A program made the translations under genes and the position numbers. DNA of 46,912 bases from Ruminococcus sp. (GTDB taxonomy: Bacteria; Bacillota_A; Clostridia; Oscillospirales; Ruminococcaceae). The stretch covers positions 1 through 46,912 of the forward strand of contig NZ_JAEEMU010000057.1 of the NCBI RefSeq assembly GCF_016283395.1. Direction: 5' to 3'. This document shows positions 33,958-42,171 of this stretch, one piece after another. Numbering within the stretch: the stretch's first letter is position 1; every line of letters starts with the position of its first letter. A model generated the notes under the pieces. The model saw nothing but the letters and a program-made list of their open reading frames with translations. It was not told the origin of the DNA and ran no database searches.

Positions 33958-35042
33958 TACGAGTTTTCTTCCTCGAACTTTTTCATGAAAGCAACGAGCT
34001 TCTCAACGCCCTCGACAGGCATAGCATTGTAGATAGAAGCTCTCATACCGCCAACTGATCTGTGACCCTTGAGGTTCTCAAAGCCTGCTGCCTTTGACTC
34101 AGCAACGAACTTCTTGTCGAGCTCTTCATTGCCTGTGATGAAAGGTACGTTCATGAGTGAACGATCCTTCTTCTCAACTGTGCCCTTGAACATCTTGCTG
34201 CTGTCGAGGAAATCGTAAAGGATCTTAGCCTTCTTCTCGTTATGAGCCTTCATAGCCTCGAGTCCGCCCATCTTCTTGATCCACTTGAATACCTTGCCGC
34301 ATACGTAGATGCCGTAGCATGGAGGTGTATTGTAGAGTGACTCGTTATCAGCCTGGATCTTCCAGTCCATCATTGTAGGTGTGCACTTGAGTGCAGGACC
34401 GTCAGCGATAAGATCTTCACGAACGATGATGATCTGTACGCCTGAAGGACCAACGTTCTTCTGAACGCCGCCGTAGATAACGCCGTACTTTGTTACGTCA
34501 ACAGGCTCTGAAAGGAAGCATGAGCTTACGTCAGCAACGAGCTCGTGACCCTTTGTGTTAGGGAGCTCCCAGAACTTTGTTCCGTAGATAGTATTATTCT
34601 CGCATATATATACATAGTCAACATCGTCAGGGATGTCGAGATCAGAGCAGTCAGGGATATAAGAGAATGTCTTGTCAGCAGATGAAGCAACTCTTACTAC
34701 GTCGCCGTACTTCTCAGCTTCCTGAGCAGCCTTCTTTGCCCACTGACCTGTGATGATATAAGCAGCCTTGCCCTTCTTCATAAGGTTCATAGGTACGCCT
34801 GCAAATACAAGTGAAGCACCGCCCTGTACAAAGATAACCTTGTAGTTGTCAGGGATATTCATAAGATCACGGAGATCCTTTTCTGCTTCCTTGATTATCT
34901 CATCATATACCTTTGAACGGTGAGACATTTCCATTACGGACATTCCGCAACCCTTGTAATCCATCATTTCCTCTGCGCACTCCTTGAGGACTTCCTCAGG
35001 AAGAACTGCAGGACCTGCGCTGAAGTTATAAACTCTGCTCAT
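33957..35042 (-). CDS. serC: phosphoserine aminotransferase
   Basis: A 361-residue class V PLP aminotransferase, second step of serine synthesis. MSRVYNFSAGPAVLPEEVLKE is the typical N-terminus. The PLP lysine is in YGGVQKNVGPSG; GMSVMEMSHRS, and VSSCFLSEPVDV are conserved blocks, and GHRSVGGMRASIYNAM is the C-terminal family signature. A longer open frame reaches 35186, but the start at 35042 has GGAGG seven bases ahead and matches the family. Promoter at 35101-35129. Operon with serA. Confidence 0.97.
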   Translation of the reverse strand: MSRVYNFSAGPAVLPEEVLKECAEEMMDYKGCGMSVMEMSHRSKVYDEIIKEAEKDLRDLMNIPDNYKVIFVQGGASLVFAGVPMNLMKKGKAAYIITGQWAKKAAQEAEKYGDVVRVASSADKTFSYIPDCSDLDIPDDVDYVYICENNTIYGTKFWELPNTKGHELVADVSSCFLSEPVDVTKYGVIYGGVQKNVGPSGVQIIIVREDLIADGPALKCTPTMMDWKIQADNESLYNTPPCYGIYVCGKVFKWIKKMGGLEAMKAHNEKKAKILYDFLDSSKMFKGTVEKKDRSLMNVPFITGNEELDKKFVAESKAAGFENLKGHRSVGGMRASIYNAMPVEGVEKLVAFMKKFEEENS

Positions 35043-35100
35043 TGTAAATACCTCCAAGTTAATATATAAAATAAAAAGCAGTATTCGCCATACAATATAA

Positions 35101-35129
35101 ATTATACTCTTTTCGACCTTATAAGTCAA
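35101..35129 (-). promoter_or_regulatory. sigma-A promoter of serC-serA
   Basis: On the minus strand, TTGACT (35129-35124), 17 bases, TATAAT (35106-35101). Confidence 0.85.
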
Positions 35130-35290
35130 GACATAAAATCGAAATTTTTCTATAAAGGTAATATTCCACAAAAAATGGTAGGGCAAATTTGCTGCTCATT
35201 ATGAGCTTGTCCGCACAGTGCCGCATTTCAAGGCATTTTTTCAGTATTAAAGCACTTTATTACCGCAGATACTCTCCTGTGCCTGATATA

Positions 35291-35318
35291 AAAGGCTGCT
35301 GTTTATACAGCAGCCTTT
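35291..35318 (-). terminator. terminator of SH3-like protein gene
   Basis: AAAGGCTGCTGT/ACAGCAGCCTTT with TTAT loop, 12-bp stem, just after the stop. Confidence 0.82.
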
Positions 35319-35325
35319 CAGCGGT

Positions 35326-35934
35326 TTAATAACTTTTGAGTACTAAAAAGTCCTTTGAACAAACCCAACCATTTAAACCTTTAAAATAAAACCATGTTAC
35401 TTTATTATGATCCTTAGCAGTTTTACTTATCTTGTAAGTACCTACTTTATAAGCAATACTTTGCGTATTTATTACTTTTGAATTTGTGTTAGGACTTTGA
35501 TACATTTTGGCTTGAGAATTAAACATTACCTTTACATTTACATCTTCCAATTTTAAACGCACATAACTCTCATAAACAAAACCATCATACTCCTTTTTAC
35601 CGTCATACCACTTTATCCAATACCATTTTTCCTGAACACCATGTTCTTTATTTTTAATTACTACCTTTGTAGCCAAAAAGCTCTTTCCAAGATCGCTGAT
35701 AACTGCTATTTTCTCAGTTTTTCCATTTGGACATTTGTAAACAGTTGTATTTAAGAGCAAGTATACTTCTTTATTGTATTTTACATAAATACCACCTTCA
35801 TATCCAGGTTCTACCTCGGCAGCTACAGCAACGGTATCATTTGATACATATTCAGCTATCGAAGGAACTGTTACTGTTCCGAGCATAGCAAATGAAGCGA
35901 CGAATGATGCGATTCTTCTTTTGATGTTTGACAT
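35326..35934 (-). CDS. secreted protein with two SH3-like domains
   Basis: A 202-residue secreted protein: signal peptide (MSNIKRRIASFVASFAMLG, cleavage near VAVAA, about residue 37), then two SH3b-like modules (about 40-130 and 132-202). Each starts with a YxxxxxxVYKCPN or AKMYQSPNTNSK segment and ends with a W/F-G-x-V motif (EYDGFVYESYVRL, GLNGWVCSKDFLVL). SH3b domains bind cell-wall peptidoglycan in other proteins; no catalytic domain is present. The start at 35934 has GGAGGC ahead. The gene is clearly AT-richer than its neighbours (many AAA, TTT, TTA codons), which may indicate a recent gain. Confidence 0.75.
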   Translation of the reverse strand: MSNIKRRIASFVASFAMLGTVTVPSIAEYVSNDTVAVAAEVEPGYEGGIYVKYNKEVYLLLNTTVYKCPNGKTEKIAVISDLGKSFLATKVVIKNKEHGVQEKWYWIKWYDGKKEYDGFVYESYVRLKLEDVNVKVMFNSQAKMYQSPNTNSKVINTQSIAYKVGTYKISKTAKDHNKVTWFYFKGLNGWVCSKDFLVLKSY

Positions 35935-35979
35935 AATAAAAGCCTCCATAATTATTAATATTTTTGCCCGAGCAATTAT

Positions 35980-36008
35980 ATTATACAGTATATTTTCAAC
36001 TATTTCAA
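35980..36008 (-). promoter_or_regulatory. sigma-A promoter of SH3-like gene
   Basis: On the minus strand, TTGAAA (36008-36003), 17 bases, TATAAT (35985-35980). Confidence 0.8.
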
Positions 36009-36110
36009 TACATTTAATTTTTATTTTAAAAAAATTCAAATAAATATTGTTAATAACTTGCTTTTGTCGTTATAACTCCATATATTTTAGTGCATTATTT
36101 CAAAACAAAA

Positions 36111-36138
36111 ATACCGCACAGTTCTTCGTGTGCGGTAT
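36111..36138 (-). terminator. terminator of LCP-TatD-PP2C operon
   Basis: ATACCGCACA/TGTGCGGTAT, 10-bp stem that begins at the stop codon of the phosphatase gene, followed on the minus strand by TTTTTG. Confidence 0.85.
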
Positions 36139-36887
36139 CATTCATAATATGCAACTGCAATAATTGATATATTGTCCTTGCTGCCGTTATCAAGAGCCTT
36201 TTTCACCAGCATATGAAGCCGAGTATCCAGACTTTTCGGCATTTCTATTATCTCCTCGATATCGAGCACCGAAACATAATCCGAAAGTCCGTCCGTACAC
36301 AGCAGCAGCAGGTCGCCGTACTCCATTCCGCCCTCAAGCACTACAGTATCTATCTGCGGTGCCGACTTCTGATTACCGAAAACAGGGAAAATGATATTGC
36401 GGTGGACATGGTTCTTGCGCTCCTCACTGGTAATAGCTCCCTCGTCAATGAGCAGCTGCACAAGTGACTGGTCACGGGATATCTGCTTGATACGTCCGCT
36501 GCGGTAACGATAAAGCCTTGAGTCGCCAACGTTGAATGTGAGGATATTATCAGTCTCATCTACTGCAATTCCGCACAGAGTAGCCTGCATATTGTGCATT
36601 TCGGGATCAGACCTGCTGTAATCCGCAAGCTTCTGATGTATGCCGAGAAGCTCATCGTCAAGCTTTACCTCTCTGCTGTAATCAATATCGCGTACAAGCT
36701 CAAGACACATCTTTGAAGCAAGCTCGCCTGAACGCTCGCCCGATACTCCGTCAGATACAGCTGCAATAAACGGGACCGATACATTCTGTTCGGAAGAGCC
36801 TGAATCAATAACGCTTTTATTTATAAGCAGAGCATCTTCATTATGGGGCATTATACCCTTGTCTGTAACTCCGCAGCAGTAATACAT
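36138..36887 (-). CDS. PP2C-type Ser/Thr phosphatase (Stp-like)
   Basis: A 249-residue metal-dependent PP2C phosphatase. Motifs in order: HNEDALL with Asp18, AVSDGVSGERSGELAS with Asp46-Gly47, FNVGDSRLYRYRSG, LLLCTDGLSDYV and DNISIIAV. These are the metal-binding aspartates of the family. Stp usually pairs with a PASTA kinase (PrkC); none is adjacent here. It is the last gene of an operon after an LCP-like and a TatD gene, 19 bases behind TatD. The ATG at 36887 is chosen because AGGAGG lies seven bases ahead; a TTG one codon earlier is too close. Confidence 0.92.
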   Translation of the reverse strand: MYYCCGVTDKGIMPHNEDALLINKSVIDSGSSEQNVSVPFIAAVSDGVSGERSGELASKMCLELVRDIDYSREVKLDDELLGIHQKLADYSRSDPEMHNMQATLCGIAVDETDNILTFNVGDSRLYRYRSGRIKQISRDQSLVQLLIDEGAITSEERKNHVHRNIIFPVFGNQKSAPQIDTVVLEGGMEYGDLLLLCTDGLSDYVSVLDIEEIIEMPKSLDTRLHMLVKKALDNGSKDNISIIAVAYYE

Positions 36888-36906
36888 CAAGTCTCCTCCT
36901 TTACTT

Positions 36907-37671
36907 TTATTCTATGCCGTACATCTTCATTCCGTTGCGGCAGGTAATATCAATAAGTTCCTCTGTGGGAACTCCTTTTATCTCGGCAGCCTTTGCAGCC
37001 GTGAAAGCTATCATCGAGCTGTCGCTGCGTCTGCCTCTGAAAGGCTCGGGTGCCATATACGGGCAATCAGTCTCCATGAGAAGTCTGTCCAGCGGAACAG
37101 CCTCCAGTGCTTTCAGTGCTTTCTTTGAATTTTTGAACGTAAGGACTCCCGTAAAGCCGATATACATTCCAAGCTTTAGTATCTCCTTTGCTGTTTCAGC
37201 AGATCCGCTGAAGCAATGGACTACTCCCCTCGGACGGAACTCTTTGAGTATCTCCACTGTGTCCTCGGTGGCATCGCGGCTGTGAACTATGACAGGCATA
37301 TCAAGCTCAGCAGCAAGTGCAAGCTGCTCGCGGAAAAAGCGTATCTGCTTTTCGCGGTCATAGCCCTCATAGTGATAGTCAAGACCTATCTCGCCTACAG
37401 CCTTTATCTTTGGATTTGAAGCAATGATGCTCCTGAGAAAATCAAGATAATCCTCAGGTGTTTCGTCAAGGCTTTCGGGGTGTATGCCTGCGGCAGCATA
37501 AACATAGTCATACTTTTCCGCAAGCTCGGAATTTGCAGCGCAGTCTCTCATATCAGAAGCTGCAAGCATTACAAGCTCTACGCCCTTATCAGGAAGCTCG
37601 GCAAGCACCTGCTCCCTGTCCTCATCAAAGGCATGGTCTGCATAGTGTGAATGGGTATCAAAAATCTTCAT
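36907..37671 (-). CDS. tatD: TatD-family metal-dependent hydrolase
   Basis: A 254-residue TIM-barrel amidohydrolase-type DNase/hydrolase of the TatD (YcfH) family. Motifs: FDTHSHYAD with His7 and His9, GEIGLDYHY, PVIVHSRDATED, VVHCFSGS and LMETDCPYMAP with the catalytic Asp. Length is normal. It starts one base after the stop of the LCP-like gene, so it is coupled to it. A TatD-associated radical SAM gene is 4 kb away at 41427. Confidence 0.95.
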   Translation of the reverse strand: MKIFDTHSHYADHAFDEDREQVLAELPDKGVELVMLAASDMRDCAANSELAEKYDYVYAAAGIHPESLDETPEDYLDFLRSIIASNPKIKAVGEIGLDYHYEGYDREKQIRFFREQLALAAELDMPVIVHSRDATEDTVEILKEFRPRGVVHCFSGSAETAKEILKLGMYIGFTGVLTFKNSKKALKALEAVPLDRLLMETDCPYMAPEPFRGRRSDSSMIAFTAAKAAEIKGVPTEELIDITCRNGMKMYGIE

Positions 37672-37672
37672 C

Positions 37673-38551
37673 TTACTTTACTTCTTTTGCTTCTGAAAAC
37701 TTCTCTTTGATGTCATCAAGGAATTTGTCGCTTGGGATAAAGTCCTCGCCTGAGATAGTGCCGTCAAGTGAGATAGCGGAAGAGATAGATTTGCCGTTTT
37801 TGAACATATTCTTCAAAGCTGCCTTGTGGTCTTTATAATCCTTAGATGTTACATTTGATTCGACCATGTTGATGATGATGCCAAAATTGTTATCCATATT
37901 ATCTGCAAAGTAACCACCGTCTGTCTGGTTCAGCATTGATGAAAGGAAAGTAGCCGCTGTGAAAGCTCTCTCGCTCTCTCCGTCCTTGAACATTCTGTAT
38001 GTAACGAATGTAAGAGCCTGATCGCCGTTGAGGAGCTGGCTTGAACCGTCATTCTGGAAGCCTGCGATATCAGCGTTGACAGGATAGGTAACATCACCGA
38101 AAATATCATAAACCTTCTTTGCAGCATCTGCGTTGAACTTCATATATCTGTCTATTTGCAGATCAAACACCTTTGAAACAAAATCAACAGCAGAATCAGC
38201 ACCGCCGCTTCCGTAGCTTCCGTTAATGCTCTTCTGCTCACCGTCTAAAAGGTAGATAGTATTTGAAGGTATTCCTATGAACACTACCTCTTTCTTTACA
38301 GGCATTGAACGCATAAGCACAAAAGTAGGAGGACAATTTTTTTCGGGAACGTCAAGTATCAGAAGCATAGTGTGACTGTCCTCAGAGGTTATCTCATCGA
38401 CCTCTCGCGGTATGGGTTCACTGATCTCCTCTTTCTTTCCCAAGTCGAAATATCGGTAAACTCCGTATGCACCGCCTCCTACGATGATAAGTCCGATAAA
38501 GATAGTGATAAGGAATGGGACAGCTATATGTCCGCTTTTTCTCTTTGCCAT
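37673..38551 (-). CDS. LCP-family-like membrane protein, active-site arginines partly missing
   Basis: A 292-residue protein: short basic N-terminus, one membrane segment (about 11-33, AVPFLITIFIGLIIVGGGAYGVY) and an extracytoplasmic LytR-CpsA-Psr-like domain. Recognisable family landmarks are KSINGSYGSGGADSAVDFV, LQIDRYMKFN, LLNGDQALTFVTYRMF. The usual SIPRDT is GIPSNT, and the YxRxR segment reads FVTYRM, so two phosphate-binding arginines are absent. Glycopolymer transferase activity is doubtful. The start at 38551 is chosen because AAAGGAGCC lies eight bases ahead; a longer frame would contain it. First gene of the LCP-TatD-PP2C operon. Confidence 0.8.
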   Translation of the reverse strand: MAKRKSGHIAVPFLITIFIGLIIVGGGAYGVYRYFDLGKKEEISEPIPREVDEITSEDSHTMLLILDVPEKNCPPTFVLMRSMPVKKEVVFIGIPSNTIYLLDGEQKSINGSYGSGGADSAVDFVSKVFDLQIDRYMKFNADAAKKVYDIFGDVTYPVNADIAGFQNDGSSQLLNGDQALTFVTYRMFKDGESERAFTAATFLSSMLNQTDGGYFADNMDNNFGIIINMVESNVTSKDYKDHKAALKNMFKNGKSISSAISLDGTISGEDFIPSDKFLDDIKEKFSEAKEVK

Positions 38552-38883
38552 TTCATTGGCTCCTTTCATGTATTTTTACAGTTTTGTTTTATATGTTATT
38601 AATATCACAAAGGATATAAACTGATCGTATAAAGTTATATTCTAAAAAATATACATCGGGAAATGAATAAAAAAGTTTTCCAAAAAACAAAGTTAAAAAC
38701 TTCTTGGCGCAGATACGGTTATCCACAAAGTTTTCCACATTTTCAACATGGATGAATTGCTTGTCCATGTTTAAACACACAATTCAACAGTCTGTTGAAA
38801 AAGAACAGACATTCATTAACTCAGTTTTTATTTGAGGAAAAATTATCTGAATAAACTTGCAAAAAAAGTTTTATGTGATATAA
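38552..38883. other. gene-free spacer with DnaA-box-like sites and palindromes
   Basis: 332 bases. TTATCCACA (38719-38727, perfect DnaA box) and TTTTCCACA (38731-38739, one mismatch) lie 12 bases apart, start to start. Nearby are a hairpin ACATGGA/TCCATGT (38746-38770) and the perfect palindrome TTCAACAGTCTGTTGAA (38783-38799). The short open frame at 38589-38780 is not credible. The LCP promoter must lie here, but no consensus one was found. Confidence 0.6.
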
Positions 38884-39585
38884 TTAATAGGGAAGATCAA
38901 AGACATTTTCCATAAAAACAAGCTTTCTGCGTATGCTTTCTATATCAGCTCCGCACTCGTCAATGACGGAATATGCGTCTTCAAGACCGAAACGCCGTAT
39001 CTTCAGTCCCTGACGGACTGCATAGTTCAGCGTCTGATATGTTCCCGATTTGAATGAACCTTCGTTGAAATAGGATATTACCGCAGAAGCATGATCTACC
39101 ATGAAATAATTCCTGACACGGTAAAGATCGGGAGAGGTGTTCTCTCCTGTGCGGCTTTTGCCATATACTACTGTTGGATCAGTATTTGTGGTAAGAAGCA
39201 TATCAGCTCCTCTTTCCACATCTACAAGTATATCCTTGTAGCTGCTGCTGAAACGCTCTGCATGGCGCAGATACGGCATAACACCGATAAGGCGTATGCT
39301 GCTGTCAGCACGTTTTTTATTGAGTATGTACTTTGCCGCCCACAGGTCTGTACCAACGGCAAGTCCGCTTATAAAGCTTCTGTAGCCGTATTCAACAGCC
39401 ATGTCTATGTATCTGAACAGCATGAGCTGAACAGTGCGCAGGGTTATCCTGCTGTAAACAGGATCTTTCATATATGGTATCACGCTGCTTTCGCGGTGAC
39501 CTGTAAAGCAGACAGTGCGCCCTGCGTCTGTCTCAATAGTCTCCGCAGGCATTACTTCGATACCCGAATCAAGTGAGAAAAGCAT
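38884..39585 (-). CDS. SLOG-superfamily protein (DUF1273/YpsA-like)
   Basis: A 233-residue soluble protein. RTVCFTGHRESSV (residues about 28-40) and the SGLAVGTDLWAA loop (about 75-86) match the nucleotide-binding Rossmann-like core of the DUF1273/YpsA branch of the SLOG superfamily. YGKSRTGENTSPDLYRVRNYFMVDHASAVISYFNEG is a further conserved block. Members are thought to bind nucleotide-derived ligands or NAD-type molecules; no reaction is known here. GAGGTGTGTC precedes the ATG. It is divergent from alr. Confidence 0.82.
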   Translation of the reverse strand: MLFSLDSGIEVMPAETIETDAGRTVCFTGHRESSVIPYMKDPVYSRITLRTVQLMLFRYIDMAVEYGYRSFISGLAVGTDLWAAKYILNKKRADSSIRLIGVMPYLRHAERFSSSYKDILVDVERGADMLLTTNTDPTVVYGKSRTGENTSPDLYRVRNYFMVDHASAVISYFNEGSFKSGTYQTLNYAVRQGLKIRRFGLEDAYSVIDECGADIESIRRKLVFMENVFDLPY

Positions 39586-39712
39586 GACACACCTCGCTTC
39601 TCTGAAAAATCATACACTAAAAAGTATAACATAAATTATGCATTATTTCAAGGCGTTTTTCAACTTGTAATTAAATTTTAACTTTGACATAAAGAAAGGA
39701 TTGATAACGGAA

Positions 39713-40849
39713 ATGAAGCCGTATCTCAAAAGAGCATGGGCTGAGATATCTCTCCCAAAGCTCAGAAAAAATGTTGAAATAATCAGGGGCTTAAACTCAG
39801 CAGGTACAGAAATAATGGCTGTAGTCAAGGCGGACGCTTACGGTCACGGTGATGAGCACATCGTCCGCTGTCTTGCAGAGCAGTGCGGAATAAAGTATTT
39901 CGCCGTTTCAAACCTTGATGAAGCTATAGCTGTAAGGAAATTCGCTCCCGATGCAGATATACTCATTCTCGGATATACTCCCCCCGAGTACGCTCACGAG
40001 ATAGCTTCATACAACATTATTCAAGGCGTTGTTTCCACTGAATATGCTCAGGAGCTTGTGAAGAACACTCCTGCTCCCATAAGATGTCATATAAAGATAG
40101 ATACAGGTATGGGAAGAATAGGTCTCAAGCATGATACTCCCGAAGCCTGTGCTGCCGAGATAGAAGCTATGATGAAGATCGACAAGCTGTCTGTTGAGGG
40201 AATATATACACATTTTGCTGTTGCGGACAGTGACGATCCCGACAATATCGCTTACACCGACAAGCAGGAGAAGTTCATAACCGATACATATGATGTACTT
40301 GTGAGCCACGGCATAAAGCTAAAACATCTCCACTTTATGAACAGTGCAGCTACCTGCTACAGAAACAGCTCACGCAGCACTCTTTCACGAGCAGGAATTA
40401 TCCTTTACGGTCTGCACCCCGATGTCAGCCTTGATATCCCTGAGGGACTTGAGCCGCTTATGGAGCTCAAAGCTGTTATCTCTCATGTCAAGACTGTAAA
40501 TGTGGGCGACTGCATAAGCTATGGACGCACATTTGTAGCTGACCATGAAATGCGTATCGCTACCGTTACTATCGGATACGCTGACGGCTATTCAAGACTT
40601 CTCAGCTCTAAGGGCGAAATGCTCGTTCACGGAAAGAGATGCAGGATAGTCGGCAGAGTCTGCATGGATCAGCTCATGATAGACGTTTCAGACGTGCCCG
40701 AAGCTAAGTCGGGCGATATCGTAATTCTTATCGGTGAGGAAAACGGCGACCGCATAACTGCCGATGATCTTGCTCAGATATACGGAACTATCGGCTACGA
40801 AGTAGTCTGCGGCATCTCCAAGCGTGTACCGCGTATATACATAGAATGA
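39713..40849 (+). CDS. alr: alanine racemase
   Basis: A 378-residue PLP-dependent racemase making D-alanine for peptidoglycan. The PLP lysine is in MAVVKADAYGHG (Lys39), GRIGLKHD and THFAVADSDD are barrel motifs, and the catalytic tyrosine is in ISYGRTFVADHE. RIATVTIGYADGYSR and VCMDQLMIDVSDV complete the C-terminal beta domain. A longer frame with a TTG at 39701 directly abuts AAAGGA, leaving no room for a ribosome site, so the ATG at 39713 is used. First of a cluster with a lipoprotein and a radical SAM gene. Confidence 0.95.
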   Translation: MKPYLKRAWAEISLPKLRKNVEIIRGLNSAGTEIMAVVKADAYGHGDEHIVRCLAEQCGIKYFAVSNLDEAIAVRKFAPDADILILGYTPPEYAHEIASYNIIQGVVSTEYAQELVKNTPAPIRCHIKIDTGMGRIGLKHDTPEACAAEIEAMMKIDKLSVEGIYTHFAVADSDDPDNIAYTDKQEKFITDTYDVLVSHGIKLKHLHFMNSAATCYRNSSRSTLSRAGIILYGLHPDVSLDIPEGLEPLMELKAVISHVKTVNVGDCISYGRTFVADHEMRIATVTIGYADGYSRLLSSKGEMLVHGKRCRIVGRVCMDQLMIDVSDVPEAKSGDIVILIGEENGDRITADDLAQIYGTIGYEVVCGISKRVPRIYIE

Positions 40850-40870
40850 TCGTTTTTTAGTGCTTATTAC

Positions 40871-40889
40871 GGACGCGCTGTACGCGCCC
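40871..40889. repeat. GC-rich palindromic repeat before lipoprotein gene
   Basis: GGACGCG-CTGTA-CGCGCCC, a member of the family at 9391, 10430, 12410 and 12469, with one arm mismatch and another loop. It ends 17 bases before the lipoprotein start and just ahead of its ribosome site, AAAAAGGTGA. Confidence 0.75.
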
Positions 40890-40906
40890 CAAAAAGGTGA
40901 AATATT

Positions 40907-41425
40907 ATGAAAAAGAAGTATTTATTATTGGCATCTGCTCTTTTAGTATTAACAGGTTGCAGCAATCCTTTATCCAAAGACAGCAGCACTGAGACAACGA
41001 CCGCTCCGAAAACGACTGCTCAGGAGCAAACTACCGAACCGACTACAGCAGCCAAAAGCCAGATCTTCTTCCGCATGGGTGAGGACGAAAGCACAGAACC
41101 ATTCCTCACCAGCGACCATATCACCGACTGCTCAATGGAGATAATTCCCAGAGACTCAGGCGAATCCACATATGTTGTCGATATCTTTTTCGATGATGAG
41201 GGCAAAGAGATATTCGCAAAAGCTACCACTGAGGCTGCCGAAAACAAAAGTATCATCTCCACTTGGTACAACGAGTATCTTATCAGCCGCGCTACAGTTG
41301 AAGAACCAATCACCAACGGTGCAGCGGTTATATCGGGAACAGACTTCAGGGAAGCCGGAAAGATAGCAGGCTGGATATATGAGTGTATAGGAAAATCCGA
41401 AACTAATGATAACGAGGGTGAATAA
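40907..41425 (+). CDS. lipoprotein with stand-alone SecD P1-head-like domain
   Basis: A 172-residue lipoprotein: signal with lipobox LTGC (Cys18), a Thr/Glu linker to about residue 50, then a single domain (about 51-162). The domain (VDIFFDDEGKEIFAKATTEA, EEPITNGAAVISGTDFREAGKIAGWI) matches the periplasmic P1-head subdomain of SecD. SecD itself is not here, so this is a free-standing surface copy. A role near the Sec translocon or as a binding module is inference. AAAGGTGA precedes the ATG. One base separates its stop from the radical SAM start. Confidence 0.78.
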   Translation: MKKKYLLLASALLVLTGCSNPLSKDSSTETTTAPKTTAQEQTTEPTTAAKSQIFFRMGEDESTEPFLTSDHITDCSMEIIPRDSGESTYVVDIFFDDEGKEIFAKATTEAAENKSIISTWYNEYLISRATVEEPITNGAAVISGTDFREAGKIAGWIYECIGKSETNDNEGE

Positions 41426-41426
41426 T

Positions 41427-42041
41427 ATGACTAAAGCTATGACTATTTCTTATGAGGTAGGCAATAACCTCTACCTCAACCTTACAAATAAATGTCCATG
41501 CAACTGCACTTTCTGCATACGCAATCATGCTGACGGTGCATACGGTTCAGATCCGCTCTGGCTGGAACACGAACCCTCATGGGACGAGATAATCATGGAC
41601 CTGAGAAAGCGCGACCTCAAAAAGTACAGAGAGATAGTTTTCTGCGGCTACGGCGAGCCTACAGAGCGTCTTGACATGATACTCGAAACTGCTGCTTATC
41701 TCCGCAGCAGAGAAGGATGTCCCAAGCTCAGACTCAACACAAACGGTCTTGGCGATCTTATCCATGGCAGAAGTATTTCCAAGGCTCTTTGCTATTCCCT
41801 TGACATCATCTCTATAAGCCTCAACGCAGGTACTGAGGACGAATACATGAGAGTCACACGCCCAAGATTTGACAACGCTTTCGAGGCTCTCCAGAAATTC
41901 ACAAAGGACTGCGTAAAGATAGGCAGAGCTGAGATAGTAATGTCAGTAGTTGACGTTATCCCTCCCGAGCAGATAGAAGCTTCAAAGAAGCTTGCTGCTC
42001 AGCTGGGTGCAAAGCTCCGCGTCAGAACCTTTGACGACTGA
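41427..42041 (+). CDS. TatD-associated radical SAM protein
   Basis: A 204-residue minimal radical SAM enzyme. NNLYLNLTNKCPCNCTFCIRNHADG contains the CxxxCxxC cluster motif (near residues 24-31), followed by EIVFCGYGEPTERLD and LRLNTNGLGDLIHGRSI, the signature of the TatD-linked radical SAM family (TIGR04038). The N-terminal CIRNHADG with a later DPLWLEHEPSWDE is characteristic. The start at 41427 has GAGGGTG six bases ahead; an ATG in the previous gene at 41406 is less likely. The substrate is unknown. A tatD gene lies 4 kb upstream on the other strand. Confidence 0.9.
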   Translation: MTKAMTISYEVGNNLYLNLTNKCPCNCTFCIRNHADGAYGSDPLWLEHEPSWDEIIMDLRKRDLKKYREIVFCGYGEPTERLDMILETAAYLRSREGCPKLRLNTNGLGDLIHGRSISKALCYSLDIISISLNAGTEDEYMRVTRPRFDNAFEALQKFTKDCVKIGRAEIVMSVVDVIPPEQIEASKKLAAQLGAKLRVRTFDD

Positions 42042-42096
42042 TATACTGCACATATTTCAACACCTCATTTTATGCAGTATTTTAGCATTTCGACTA

Positions 42097-42125
42097 TGGA
42101 AAAACATGCAAAAATATGGTATAAT
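42097..42125 (+). promoter_or_regulatory. extended -10 promoter of small membrane peptide and ilvE
   Basis: TATAAT (42120-42125) with TGG directly before it (extended -10); a weak -35 TGGAAA at 42097-42102, 17 bases away. Confidence 0.5.
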
Positions 42126-42171
42126 TATTTATTGAAAGATTTCTCTGATCTGAGATAAGGAGTAGTTTTTT

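Noticed and set aside
38589..38780. 63-residue open frame in the LCP spacer
   Set aside because: It has no ribosome site and low-complexity AT-rich content, and overlaps the DnaA-box-like sites.
39701..39712. TTG start for alanine racemase at 39701
   Set aside because: It directly abuts AAAGGA, leaving no spacing for a ribosome site; the ATG at 39713 is better.
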